Part shown: piece after piece, positions 25,526 to 32,644 of the stretch
Position numbering within the stretch: the first letter of the stretch is position 1
Layout: the number at the start of each line of letters is the position of its first letter
NCBI RefSeq assembly: GCF_014725735.1
Contig: NZ_CP061368.1
Span: 3,115,225-3,179,224 of the forward strand
Direction: 5' to 3'
DNA from: Wenzhouxiangella sp. AB-CW3
GTDB lineage: Bacteria > Pseudomonadota > Gammaproteobacteria > Xanthomonadales > Wenzhouxiangellaceae
DNA length: 64,000 bases
Made by a program: the position numbers and the translations under genes
Notes under the pieces: model-generated
Told to the model about the DNA's origin: nothing
Database searches by the model: none
What the model saw: the letters and a program-made list of their open reading frames with translations, nothing else

Positions 25526-26769
25526 TGCGGTCCCGATCGGTTTTGCCGCTGGCGAAGCAGTTGCCGGCCCTTGTCCAGGCCGTCGCGATAGGCTTGCCGC
25601 AAGGCCGTGGCGTCGATAGAGCGGCCTTCGTGCTTGCGGCCCAGGTAGGCGCAGGCCGCCTTGCCCAGGGCGAATGTGATCGCACCGCTGGCCGTGGCGC
25701 CCAGGACCGCTCCGGCGGTCTGGCCCCAGACCGGGATCAGCTTGACCAGGCTGCGCCCGGCAAGACGTGCGCCGTAGCCGGCGGCAAATCCGGACCCCAG
25801 CAAGCCCAGGAATTCGGCACTGCTGCGCGCGGTCCAGCGCTGCTGGTAAAGGCCGGCCAGGCGGTGCAACAGCCCGGCCTGCAAGGCCGGTACCAGTGCC
25901 AGGTCAACCACCGGCAAGGCGCCGACGGTGCCGGCCGCCAGGCTGAACCCGACAATGTGAGGATGCGCGGCACGGCTGTAGAGATCACTGATCCCGGAAT
26001 CGGCGCGCAAGCGTGCTTCCAGGCCCAGGGATGCGGCTTGCTCGATCGCGTCCCACAACGCATCGAGCCCGTATTCAGCCGGCTCGAACCCGTCTTCAGG
26101 CTGGGTAAAATCCAGCGGGACCCACAACAACGGCGCCTTGCCCGGCAGGTTGGCGAAAAACTCGCGCTGGGCGAGCAGCAGGCGACTCAGACCTTCCGGC
26201 ACGGCGGACTGCCAGTCATCGTCGCGGTACGGATAGGGCAGGATATGGCCCGGTTGTTGATTGTCATTGGCAGGCTGGTCATAGGCATGGTGCAGGCAGG
26301 TCTGGGCCACGACGACCGGCCAGTCGGGGTGGCGCTTGCGGACGGTTCGCAAGACTTCCAGAACCGGTTGGGGCCGGGTTTCGGCGGCACGAACCACGAC
26401 GATCAGCAAATGGGATTGATCCTCGCACAGGGCAATGTCCTCGGACGGGTCATAGCCGACTTCACCCAGGCCGCGGGTATCGAGAAAGCGCACCACCGGT
26501 ACTTCTGGCGGAAAGTCGTAAATACTGGCCGTACGGGTGCAGGCCCGAAAACCGTCGCCGATCGCCGCGCGCGAACTGCCAGTCAGCGCACGGACAATCG
26601 ATGTCTTCCCCGACTGGGCAAGACCCAGTAACCAGACCACCGGTGCCGGCTCGCGTTCGGCCGCCTTGTTCAGCGCCTTTGCAAGTTGCTCGGCATCGAC
26701 ATCCGGAGTGCTCAGCGCCCGGTGCAGCCGATGTCTAAGCCCGGTCCAGAACCCGCGATCGTCGCTCAT
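25522..26769 (-). CDS. GTPase with C-terminal DUF697-like membrane domain
   Basis: The 415-residue protein has a G domain at about residues 40-190: G1 VVWLLGLAQSGKTSIVRAL, G2 region ACTRTASIYDFP and G3 RFLDTRGLGEVGYD. The G4 position reads VVVAQTCLHHAYD, so a canonical NKxD is absent. The C-terminal half has hydrophobic, glycine-rich helices (FSLAAGTVGALPVVDLALVP, GSGFAAGYGARLAG, AGAVLGATASGAITFALGK) typical of DUF697/YcjF-type regions. It is the first gene of a two-gene operon with the GTPase at 23996. Relatives are uncharacterised. It may sense or remodel the membrane, but that is only inference. Confidence 0.8.
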   Translation of the reverse strand: MSDDRGFWTGLRHRLHRALSTPDVDAEQLAKALNKAAEREPAPVVWLLGLAQSGKTSIVRALTGSSRAAIGDGFRACTRTASIYDFPPEVPVVRFLDTRGLGEVGYDPSEDIALCEDQSHLLIVVVRAAETRPQPVLEVLRTVRKRHPDWPVVVAQTCLHHAYDQPANDNQQPGHILPYPYRDDDWQSAVPEGLSRLLLAQREFFANLPGKAPLLWVPLDFTQPEDGFEPAEYGLDALWDAIEQAASLGLEARLRADSGISDLYSRAAHPHIVGFSLAAGTVGALPVVDLALVPALQAGLLHRLAGLYQQRWTARSSAEFLGLLGSGFAAGYGARLAGRSLVKLIPVWGQTAGAVLGATASGAITFALGKAACAYLGRKHEGRSIDATALRQAYRDGLDKGRQLLRQRQNRSGPQ

Positions 26770-27028
26770 GCTCCATCCGCCGAAAAGTTTACTTATCGTA
26801 GCGCATGCGCCAGTGAAACCGGCAGTCGGGCGAAACGGGTGGTTGTCTTGCGGCGAGTTTCAAGGGGAGTCGTTTGCCGGCACTCGGGGCTCGCCACTGG
26901 TGGCGTCGAGGCATCGCCGAGCTCGAGGGCTCCGACCGGTATGGGGCTGGTCCTTTGTATTGATTCTGTTGGTTTTCCCGAGTCCCGGCACTTGCGATGG
27001 CACGAAATGGTCCGAGATAAAGGGCTGC
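26770..27028. other. Intergenic, no gene seen
   Basis: About 260 bp between two minus-strand genes. No supported reading frame, RNA or strong terminator was found. Confidence 0.4.
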
Positions 27029-27817
27029 TCAGTTCGTTCTTTCGTCCTCACCGATGCCCAGGGAGTGGCCAACACCGTCGTTGACGGTCTCGATGCTGTC
27101 GAGGTCATTGGCCAGTTCGCGGTTACCGGCAGCAGGACCGTAGAGCCTCTGGACGCCGCGCAGATCGCCGGGTTGCAGATCATGGAAGTCCTCGGTATAG
27201 CGAAACGCCATCACCTGCCCGGACGGCCCGGGATGATCCAGGCCAATGGCGTGACCGATCTCGTGAACCAGCGTGTAGCGGATGTCGTAGACATCCTCGT
27301 TACCGTCGAACCCAACCTTCCATTTGTGGCCGGGATTCAGGCACACCAGCGCTTGTTCGATGGCGCGCACACCGTCTTCCTGATCGGGTGCGTAGGATAC
27401 GTTGGCGAATGCGCGCCCACGCGGCCGGCCCTGGGCACCGAGGATGATATTCGCATCCCGGGTATCATCGACCTCGTGAAACGAAAGGCTGGCAGCGGCT
27501 TCCCAGACCCGAAACGCAGCCGCAGTCTCGCGTGCCAACATTTCCATGGTGAGATTGTCCCCGGACAGCCTCTCAATCGGTGCCATGTCGGCACAATTGA
27601 TTGCATCGTCGAACCGTAGCGTTTCCCTGGCAAAGGCATAGCTGATACTGGCTCCCACTCCCAACCGTTGGTCTCCCCACTTTACCTTGTGACCGTCCAG
27701 TTCCAGCAGCTGGTACCCACCGTCGTCGGCCTGGGATGTCAGCGGTACCCCAAATGGCAGCAGGCTGACCATCAATGACGCAAGTATGGGCAGGAATGCA
27801 CGATTGATTGATTGCAC
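27029..27817 (-). CDS. Secreted matrixin-type zinc metalloprotease (M10-like)
   Basis: The 262-residue product is read from a GTG with an ideal AGGAG site 6 nt upstream; it gives a clean signal peptide (VQSINRAFLPILASLMVSLL). The ATG at 27850 lacks a ribosome site. The metzincin motif is VHEIGHAIGLDH, HExxHxxGxxH, about residue 190, followed by the Met-turn QVMAFRY. A Ca/substrate cleft region INCADMAPIERL and a WEAAASLSFHEVDD segment fit the matrixin fold. No pro-domain cysteine switch or hemopexin domain is evident. The protease is expected outside the cytoplasm. It has an upstream region homologous to that of the beta-helix gene at 34792. Confidence 0.85.
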   Translation of the reverse strand: MQSINRAFLPILASLMVSLLPFGVPLTSQADDGGYQLLELDGHKVKWGDQRLGVGASISYAFARETLRFDDAINCADMAPIERLSGDNLTMEMLARETAAAFRVWEAAASLSFHEVDDTRDANIILGAQGRPRGRAFANVSYAPDQEDGVRAIEQALVCLNPGHKWKVGFDGNEDVYDIRYTLVHEIGHAIGLDHPGPSGQVMAFRYTEDFHDLQPGDLRGVQRLYGPAAGNRELANDLDSIETVNDGVGHSLGIGEDERTN

Positions 27818-27920
27818 TGCAGTCTCCTGAACATGGATACCTGAAAGCATTGGAATCGATGCTGTATCGATCAGTGAATCGTTGTCTCGATTTCCCTGTC
27901 TGGTCGATCCGCCAATTCCG

Positions 27921-28097
27921 GGCTGGTCCGCATGTCGCCCATGCGGTGGGCATGGCTTTCTGAAGTGAGTGCAATTATCCCACCGGAGAGCCATGGATTG
28001 AGTGCTGGCTGGCGCTTATTTGGGAGTACGTCATCACTAGACCGCTGACCAATTGTGATCGACAACCCAATGTGCGGCAGAAAACAACCCGAAATCG
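27921..28097 (-). promoter_or_regulatory. Conserved upstream region, copy A, with CCGCATG palindrome
   Basis: This region upstream of the metalloprotease gene aligns with 34809-34996 upstream of the beta-helix gene. The strongest block is a perfect palindrome CCGCATG-N5-CATGCGG at 27928-27946. On the minus strand it is preceded by GTGGGATAATT and followed by ACCAG. Further upstream, blocks TGATGACGTACTCCCAA and CGCACATTG are also shared with similar spacing. A shared promoter/operator or leader element is likely. Confidence 0.6.
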
Positions 28098-28297
28098 GTC
28101 CACCGAGGCTCCCTTGATAAAAAACGGTACGGCACCGGAATTGGTGGGGTATTTCGGGAAAATGATCCTCTATATGTTGGAGATCGCACAGAACCGTCCC
28201 CGCGATTCATGGATCTTGTCTACCCTCACTCTGCTACTTCTCCGAGTGCAGGGCCAGAGACAGAACTCAAACCGAACGATTATCTGGAGATCAGCTC
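28098..28297 (+). promoter_or_regulatory. Presumed csbD promoter region
   Basis: About 200 bp without a gene, upstream of the interrupted csbD. A GGAGATC ribosome site precedes the ATG at 28298. No promoter boxes could be assigned with confidence. Confidence 0.35.
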
Positions 28298-28444
28298 ATG
28301 AACAAGGATCAGGTGAAAGGAAAAACGAACGAGATCAAGGGCAAGATCAAGGAGACCACCGGCAAAGTGACCGGCAACAAGAGCACGGAATACAAGGGTA
28401 AAGCCCAGAAGCATGGCGGAAAGGCGCAAATTATATACGGAGAT

Positions 28445-29770
28445 CACTAGTGTCCGGTTAAAAGTGCTCTGAATCCCGAAAATCGCATGTTTTACAGCAC
28501 ATTACAAGCGGAAAAAGGTGTCCCCGATTTGAACGCGGAGTTCGCGGTGTATAACCAAGCCGATACCGTGCCCTCCGGAGTGGCAAATGAACATCGGCAA
28601 GACGCTTTTTGCTCAGATTATGGATTTCCTTCCCTGGAAGACTTTCCACCGCACCGTCGACCGATACGACGGCAACCGGCGAGTGCGAACTCTGAGCTGC
28701 GCCGAACAGTTCCGCTGTATGGCCTTTGCCCAGCTGACCTACCGCGAGAGCCTGCGGGACATCGAAGCCTGTCTCCAGGTTCAGTCTGCAAAGCTTTACC
28801 ACATGGGCTTTCGCCAGCCGATTCGTCGAGCAACTCTTGCCGATGCAAACGAGTCGCGAGATTGGAGAATTTACGGCGACTATGCCCAGCATCTGATTGC
28901 ACAAGCGAGAAGCCTCTATGTCGACGAATCCATAAGCTCGGGTCTTCCCGATACGGTTTACGCACTCGACTCAACCACCATCGACCTATGTCTGTCGATG
29001 TTCCCATGGGCACCATTTCGCACGGCAAAAGCGGCAGTCAAACTTCATACCCTGCTGGATCTGCGCGGATCGATTCCCAGCTTCATTCATATCTCCGACG
29101 GCAAGCTGCACGACGTCAATGTTCTAGACTTGCTGATTCCGGAGGCAGGTTCGTTTTACGTGATGGATCGGGCCTACCTGGACTATGCTCGACTATTCAA
29201 TCTGGCCCAGGCCGGCGCCTTCTTTGTAATCCGGGCCAAATCAAACCTGGACTTCCGGCGGGTCTATTCTGCTGCTACAGATCGGCAAGCTGGGCTGATC
29301 TGCGACCAAACTATTGCGCTCTGCGGCCAGCGTCCAAGCAAGTACTATCCTCAACACTTGAGACGCATTCGCTTCAAGGACCCGGAAACCGGAAAGACCC
29401 TGGTATTTCTCACCAATCAGTTCCAACTCCCGGCTCTTACGATCTGCGCGTTGTACAAAAGCCGGTGGCAGGTCGAGCTGTTCTTCAAGTGGATCAAGCA
29501 AAATCTCCGTATCAAGTGCTTCTTCGGCCGATCGGAGAACGCAGTCAAGACACAAATTTGGATTGCTGTGTCGACCTATGTGCTGATCGCCATCATCAAA
29601 AAGCGTTTGGACCTCGATATTTCGCTGCACGCAATGCTACAGATTATCTCCATAACTGTATTTGAAAAAACACAGTTGAAACAGGCGGTTACGATCGACC
29701 GAAGCGATCTGGATCAGATCAAAGACGGTAACCAATTGAATCTATTCGGCTTTTAAACCGGACACTAGTG
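28445..29770 (+). mobile_element. IS4-family insertion sequence, complete
   Basis: The 1326-bp element is bounded by inverted repeats CACTAGTGTCCGGTT (left, 28445-28459) and AACCGGACACTAGTG (right, 29756-29770), which are perfect. It is flanked by direct repeats TACGGAGAT at 28436-28444 and 29771-29779, a 9-bp target-site duplication. The perfect duplication and intact transposase suggest a recent insertion. Confidence 0.95.
28587..29756 (+). CDS. IS4-family transposase
   Basis: The 389-residue protein has an N-terminal DUF4372-type segment (MNIGKTLFAQIMDFLPWKTF ... LTYRESLRDIEACLQ). The DDE domain has the first acidic residue in VYALDSTTIDL, the second in FYVMDRAYLDYARL, and the glutamate in the YREK-like SRWQVELFFKWIKQNLRIK. 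Length and motif order are normal and no frameshift is seen. The stop codon lies at the inner edge of the right inverted repeat. Confidence 0.95.
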   Translation: MNIGKTLFAQIMDFLPWKTFHRTVDRYDGNRRVRTLSCAEQFRCMAFAQLTYRESLRDIEACLQVQSAKLYHMGFRQPIRRATLADANESRDWRIYGDYAQHLIAQARSLYVDESISSGLPDTVYALDSTTIDLCLSMFPWAPFRTAKAAVKLHTLLDLRGSIPSFIHISDGKLHDVNVLDLLIPEAGSFYVMDRAYLDYARLFNLAQAGAFFVIRAKSNLDFRRVYSAATDRQAGLICDQTIALCGQRPSKYYPQHLRRIRFKDPETGKTLVFLTNQFQLPALTICALYKSRWQVELFFKWIKQNLRIKCFFGRSENAVKTQIWIAVSTYVLIAIIKKRLDLDISLHAMLQIISITVFEKTQLKQAVTIDRSDLDQIKDGNQLNLFGF

Positions 29771-29808
29771 TACGGAGATATCAAAAACGATGCCGGCAAG
29801 GAGGCGAA

Positions 29809-30204
29809 ATGAATCATTCATCGACAGAACCGAACACCAGGCAATCCGCTGCAAGCAACATGCAGGCTGGAGCTGCACTGCTGAGCGCCAGCACCATTAC
29901 CGGTGACGAAGTCCGCAACAGCCAGAATGAAAATCTCGGAAAGATACAGGACGTCATGCTCGATACGGCTGACGGCAAGATACGGTACGTGGTTCTCGCA
30001 TCTGGTGGCTTTCTGGGGATGGGTGATCGCCTGTTCGCAGTTCCGTGGAAGGCCCTGAAGCTGGACAAGGAGAATCATTGTTTCAGGCTCGACGTTGATG
30101 TCGAGCGTTTGAAGAACGCGCCTGGTTTCGACAAGGATGAATGGCCGAATATGGCTGATCCCACATGGAATTCGACGGTCGAGTCCTACTACGACGCCCG
30201 CTGA
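29809..30204 (+). CDS. PRC-barrel domain protein
   Basis: The 131-residue protein has a single PRC-barrel (about residues 25-105) with SASTITGDEVRNSQNENLGK, MLDTADGKIRYVVLASGGFL and RLFAVPWKALKLD. It has no signal peptide, unlike the double PRC-barrel protein at 16955, so it is probably cytoplasmic. Its ATG overlaps the old csbD stop (ATGA); with csbD split by the IS4 element, its translation now depends on a partial upstream message or on IS-borne transcription. PRC-barrel and CsbD genes are often co-located in stress-response clusters. Ligand and function are unknown. Confidence 0.88.
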   Translation: MNHSSTEPNTRQSAASNMQAGAALLSASTITGDEVRNSQNENLGKIQDVMLDTADGKIRYVVLASGGFLGMGDRLFAVPWKALKLDKENHCFRLDVDVERLKNAPGFDKDEWPNMADPTWNSTVESYYDAR

Positions 30205-30389
30205 TCGAATTGGCCTGGAGAAAACCGGAAGATCCGGATAGCACAGCCTGTCCGGATCAACCGTTCCAGCAGGGCCATGTACGGACCAGACCAGGAAGAG
30301 CAGTAGCGGAAAATCCCGGCTGCGCTTCCGGAAAACTACTTGGAATGACGGAATAATGATTCCTCATCCACGACAAGGAGATTGAAGTG

Positions 30390-30599
30390 ATGAATAGCAA
30401 GATTCTGGGTATTGTGTTGCTTGTTGTCGGCGCGATTCTGCTTTTCTTTGCCTATCAGCAGTCCCAAAGCCTGGGCGATCAGGTGTCCGAGGCCTTTACC
30501 GGCCGTTTCACCGATTCCACGATCTGGTTTCTGATCCTTGGCGCGGCTTCTGCAGCAGCCGGTGTCGGGCTGCTACTGTTCGGTAAATCCGCACGCTAG
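30390..30599 (+). CDS. DUF3185 small membrane protein
   Basis: The 69-residue protein starts MNSKILGIVLLVVG with an AAGGAG ribosome site 9 nt upstream; a GTG three bases earlier is a less likely start. Two membrane helices (about residues 4-20 and 45-63) flank a short loop with QSQSLGDQVSEAFTGRFTDS. The pattern matches the DUF3185 family. It is likely an inner-membrane protein linked to stress, based on its neighbours. Confidence 0.85.
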   Translation: MNSKILGIVLLVVGAILLFFAYQQSQSLGDQVSEAFTGRFTDSTIWFLILGAASAAAGVGLLLFGKSAR

Positions 30600-30758
30600 A
30601 GGGGTACATTAGTGACCCACTTGTGGCCCACCAGACCGGTAGTACGCCCGCAAAGAGTTGTTCAGAGGCGCCCTGGCGTTGTATTTTGACGCTCTGCGCT
30701 TTGTGCGCAATTATCTGTGCAAGCTTGGGACATGGCCCCAACACGTGAAAGGAATCCA
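30600..30758. other. Intergenic, no gene seen
   Basis: Short spacer before the epimerase; a GAAAGGA ribosome site lies at about 30747-30753. Nothing else is recognised. Confidence 0.4.
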
Positions 30759-31820
30759 ATGCGGCCTATACTCATAACCGGCACTGCCGGCTTTATCGGC
30801 TCCCACGTCGCCCTGAGACTTCTCGACGATGGCCACCGGGTAATCGGTTACGACAATCTCAACGACTACTACGACGTCAATCTCAAGAAGGCGCGCCTGG
30901 CACGCTTTGAAGGACACCCCGGTTATACTCACATTACTGCTGACCTGGCTGACCGTGAGGCGGTTGAGAATTGCTTTGCCACTCATCGTCCCGGCCACGT
31001 GATCCACCTGGCCGCGCAGGCCGGTGTGCGATACGCAGCCGAAAACCCGCATGTCTATGTCAGCTCAAACGTCACTGGAACGCTCCATATTCTGGAGGGA
31101 TGCCGACACTTTCCGGTGGAACATCTGATCTATGCCTCGACCAGCTCGGTCTATGGCGCCAACACGAATATGCCGTTCAAGGAGGCTGACAGCACCGAAC
31201 ATCCGTTGACGCTGTATGCGGCAACCAAAAAAGCCAACGAGATGATGGCGCATTCCTACGCCCATCTCTATGCTGTTCCCTGCACGGGTCTTCGCTTCTT
31301 TACCGTTTATGGCCCGTGGGGGCGCCCGGACATGGCGCTTTTCCTGTTCACCAAGGCGATCCTGTCCGGTGAGCCCATACAGGTATTCAATTACGGCAAA
31401 CACCGTCGCAGCTTTACCTACATCGACGATATCGTCGAAGGCATCGTGCGCATCCTGGAGTGCCCTCCGAAGGTCGATCCCGGCTGGAGGGGCGATACTC
31501 CGAACCCGGCTATCAGCGGTGTCGCCCCGTATCGCATCTACAACATAGGCAACGAAAACAGCGTCGAACTGCCGCGCTACATTGAATTGCTCGAAAAGGA
31601 ACTTGGCAAGAAAGCCGAGATGAATATGCTGTCGATGCAACCCGGTGATGTTCCCGATACCGAGTCCGATGTCACCCGCCTGGAAGAGGCGGTTGATTAC
31701 ACACCCAGGGTCAATGTGGAAGAGGGTGTGGCCAACTTCGTCAAGTGGTACAGGGATTACTATGACTCGAACCGAGTGTCGCGGCGCGAGGATGGTATTG
31801 GGGCTGGGGCAAAGCGCTAG
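30759..31820 (+). CDS. NAD-dependent epimerase, UDP-glucuronate 4-epimerase-like
   Basis: The 353-residue protein starts MRPILITGTAGFIGSH. It is an extended SDR enzyme: NAD-binding TGTAGFIG, YDNLNDYYDVNLKKARL (typical of UDP-GlcA epimerases of the CapI/LspL type), STSSVYGANTNMPF, and the catalytic YAATKKANE (YxxxK). The FFTVYGPWGRPDMALFLFT segment is also characteristic. It converts UDP-glucuronate to UDP-galacturonate or similar. It stands alone on the plus strand, far from the EPS locus, but could feed that locus or the envelope polysaccharide. A bidirectional terminator follows. Confidence 0.9.
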   Translation: MRPILITGTAGFIGSHVALRLLDDGHRVIGYDNLNDYYDVNLKKARLARFEGHPGYTHITADLADREAVENCFATHRPGHVIHLAAQAGVRYAAENPHVYVSSNVTGTLHILEGCRHFPVEHLIYASTSSVYGANTNMPFKEADSTEHPLTLYAATKKANEMMAHSYAHLYAVPCTGLRFFTVYGPWGRPDMALFLFTKAILSGEPIQVFNYGKHRRSFTYIDDIVEGIVRILECPPKVDPGWRGDTPNPAISGVAPYRIYNIGNENSVELPRYIELLEKELGKKAEMNMLSMQPGDVPDTESDVTRLEEAVDYTPRVNVEEGVANFVKWYRDYYDSNRVSRREDGIGAGAKR

Positions 31821-31825
31821 AAAAA

Positions 31826-31855
31826 CCACGGCACTCCGCTAAGGGAGTGCCGTGG
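31826..31855. terminator. Bidirectional terminator between convergent genes
   Basis: A perfect 12-bp stem CCACGGCACTCC / GGAGTGCCGTGG has a 6-nt loop GCTAAG. An A-run on the left gives TTTTT on the minus strand for the SYLF gene; the plus strand has a weaker A-rich tail, so it mainly ends the minus-strand transcript and may also stop the epimerase transcript. Confidence 0.85.
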
Positions 31856-31885
31856 GTCAAAACGTATAGCAAATGTCGACGTTGC

Positions 31886-32467
31886 TTACCGGGAGGCGAA
31901 AGCCTCATAAGAGAATTTCTGTCCGCCGACTGCGGCTTCGGCCATCAAGCCTTTTTCAGCCATGGTGAATACGGCCACGCCGTCCCTGAATTGGGCATTT
32001 GCGCCTGTGCCTGATTGCAAAGCAACTGCTGTAGCCTGTGCGCTGAACTCATAGTTGCCTTTTTGGAACCTGTCCAGTGCATGGGTATCTTCAAATACCA
32101 GGATCTGGGTGTAGGTCTGGCCACCGATCTGAGCGCCGACGGTTCCCTGGCTCACATCGGTAAAACCGATCGGTACGCCACGCTGATAGACGATGCCACG
32201 CCCATAGGCGCCGCCAATACCCATGCCGCCTTTGCCAACGGTGGGGAAAACCGCGTAGCCGGGTGCATTCCGGATGATTGAATCAAAACCCGGGTTGACC
32301 GATCTGGCCTGGCCCAGTGCTGTGTCTGCATCCCGCATCAGCTCTTTTCTGTCATCTACAGTACGGGGTGCCGTAGCGCAGGCGGCCAGGAAGGTAATAC
32401 CCACGACCGAAATCAACAGGCCATAGGCGAACGTGGTTAAGGGTGTTCGTTTGCTTGAAGTAAACAT
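31886..32467 (-). CDS. SYLF/Ysc84-type lipoprotein
   Basis: The 193-residue protein starts MFTSSKRTPLTTFAYG, with an AGAGGT ribosome site. It has a lipobox near residue 30 (ITFLAACAT). The SYLF domain follows: APGYAVFPTVGKGGMGIGGAYGRG, VYQRGVPIGFTDVSQGTVGAQIGGQTYTQ and an AEAAVGGQKFSYEAF end. Eukaryotic SYLF domains bind phosphoinositide lipids; the bacterial role is unknown but membrane-linked. The gene is convergent with the epimerase. Context is the stress and envelope gene group. Confidence 0.88.
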   Translation of the reverse strand: MFTSSKRTPLTTFAYGLLISVVGITFLAACATAPRTVDDRKELMRDADTALGQARSVNPGFDSIIRNAPGYAVFPTVGKGGMGIGGAYGRGIVYQRGVPIGFTDVSQGTVGAQIGGQTYTQILVFEDTHALDRFQKGNYEFSAQATAVALQSGTGANAQFRDGVAVFTMAEKGLMAEAAVGGQKFSYEAFASR

Positions 32468-32587
32468 GCTTGGTACCTCTGATTGTGCTCGATAAACGTG
32501 CTCCATATGAGCACACAACCATCAGAGTAGACAGGTTGCCATTACAAGTCTGTGCGCTGGCGCACCGGTGACCAGGGGCCAGGAAAG

Positions 32588-32615
32588 CAAAAGCCCGCAC
32601 CAGGAGGTGCGGGCT
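32588..32615 (-). terminator. Terminator of the beta-helix gene
   Basis: Read on the minus strand, a perfect 10-bp stem AGCCCGCACC-TCCT-GGTGCGGGCT is followed by TTTGCTTT. It lies 30 nt after the stop of the gene at 32645. Confidence 0.82.
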
Positions 32616-32644
32616 GACATTTTCGTGTGCCCTGATTGACGGGT

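Larger units (their letters stand above)
28298..29812 (+). pseudogene. CsbD-family stress protein, interrupted by IS4-type element
   Basis: The 5' part (28298-28444) encodes MNKDQVKGKTNEIKGKIKET and onward, a typical CsbD protein. The insertion makes a premature stop right after YGDH at 28450. The 3' part resumes at 29780 and encodes IKNDAGKEAK followed by TGA at 29810-29812. Joining the halves across one copy of the 9-bp target duplication restores a 59-residue CsbD protein, the usual family size. The stop overlaps the ATG of the next PRC-barrel gene (ATGA), so the two genes were translationally coupled before the insertion. A truncated 50-residue protein may still be made. Confidence 0.92.

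Noticed and set aside
28098-28297. tRNA- or small-RNA-like fold upstream of csbD
   Set aside because: No cloverleaf or CCA-type ends, and no terminator before the csbD start.
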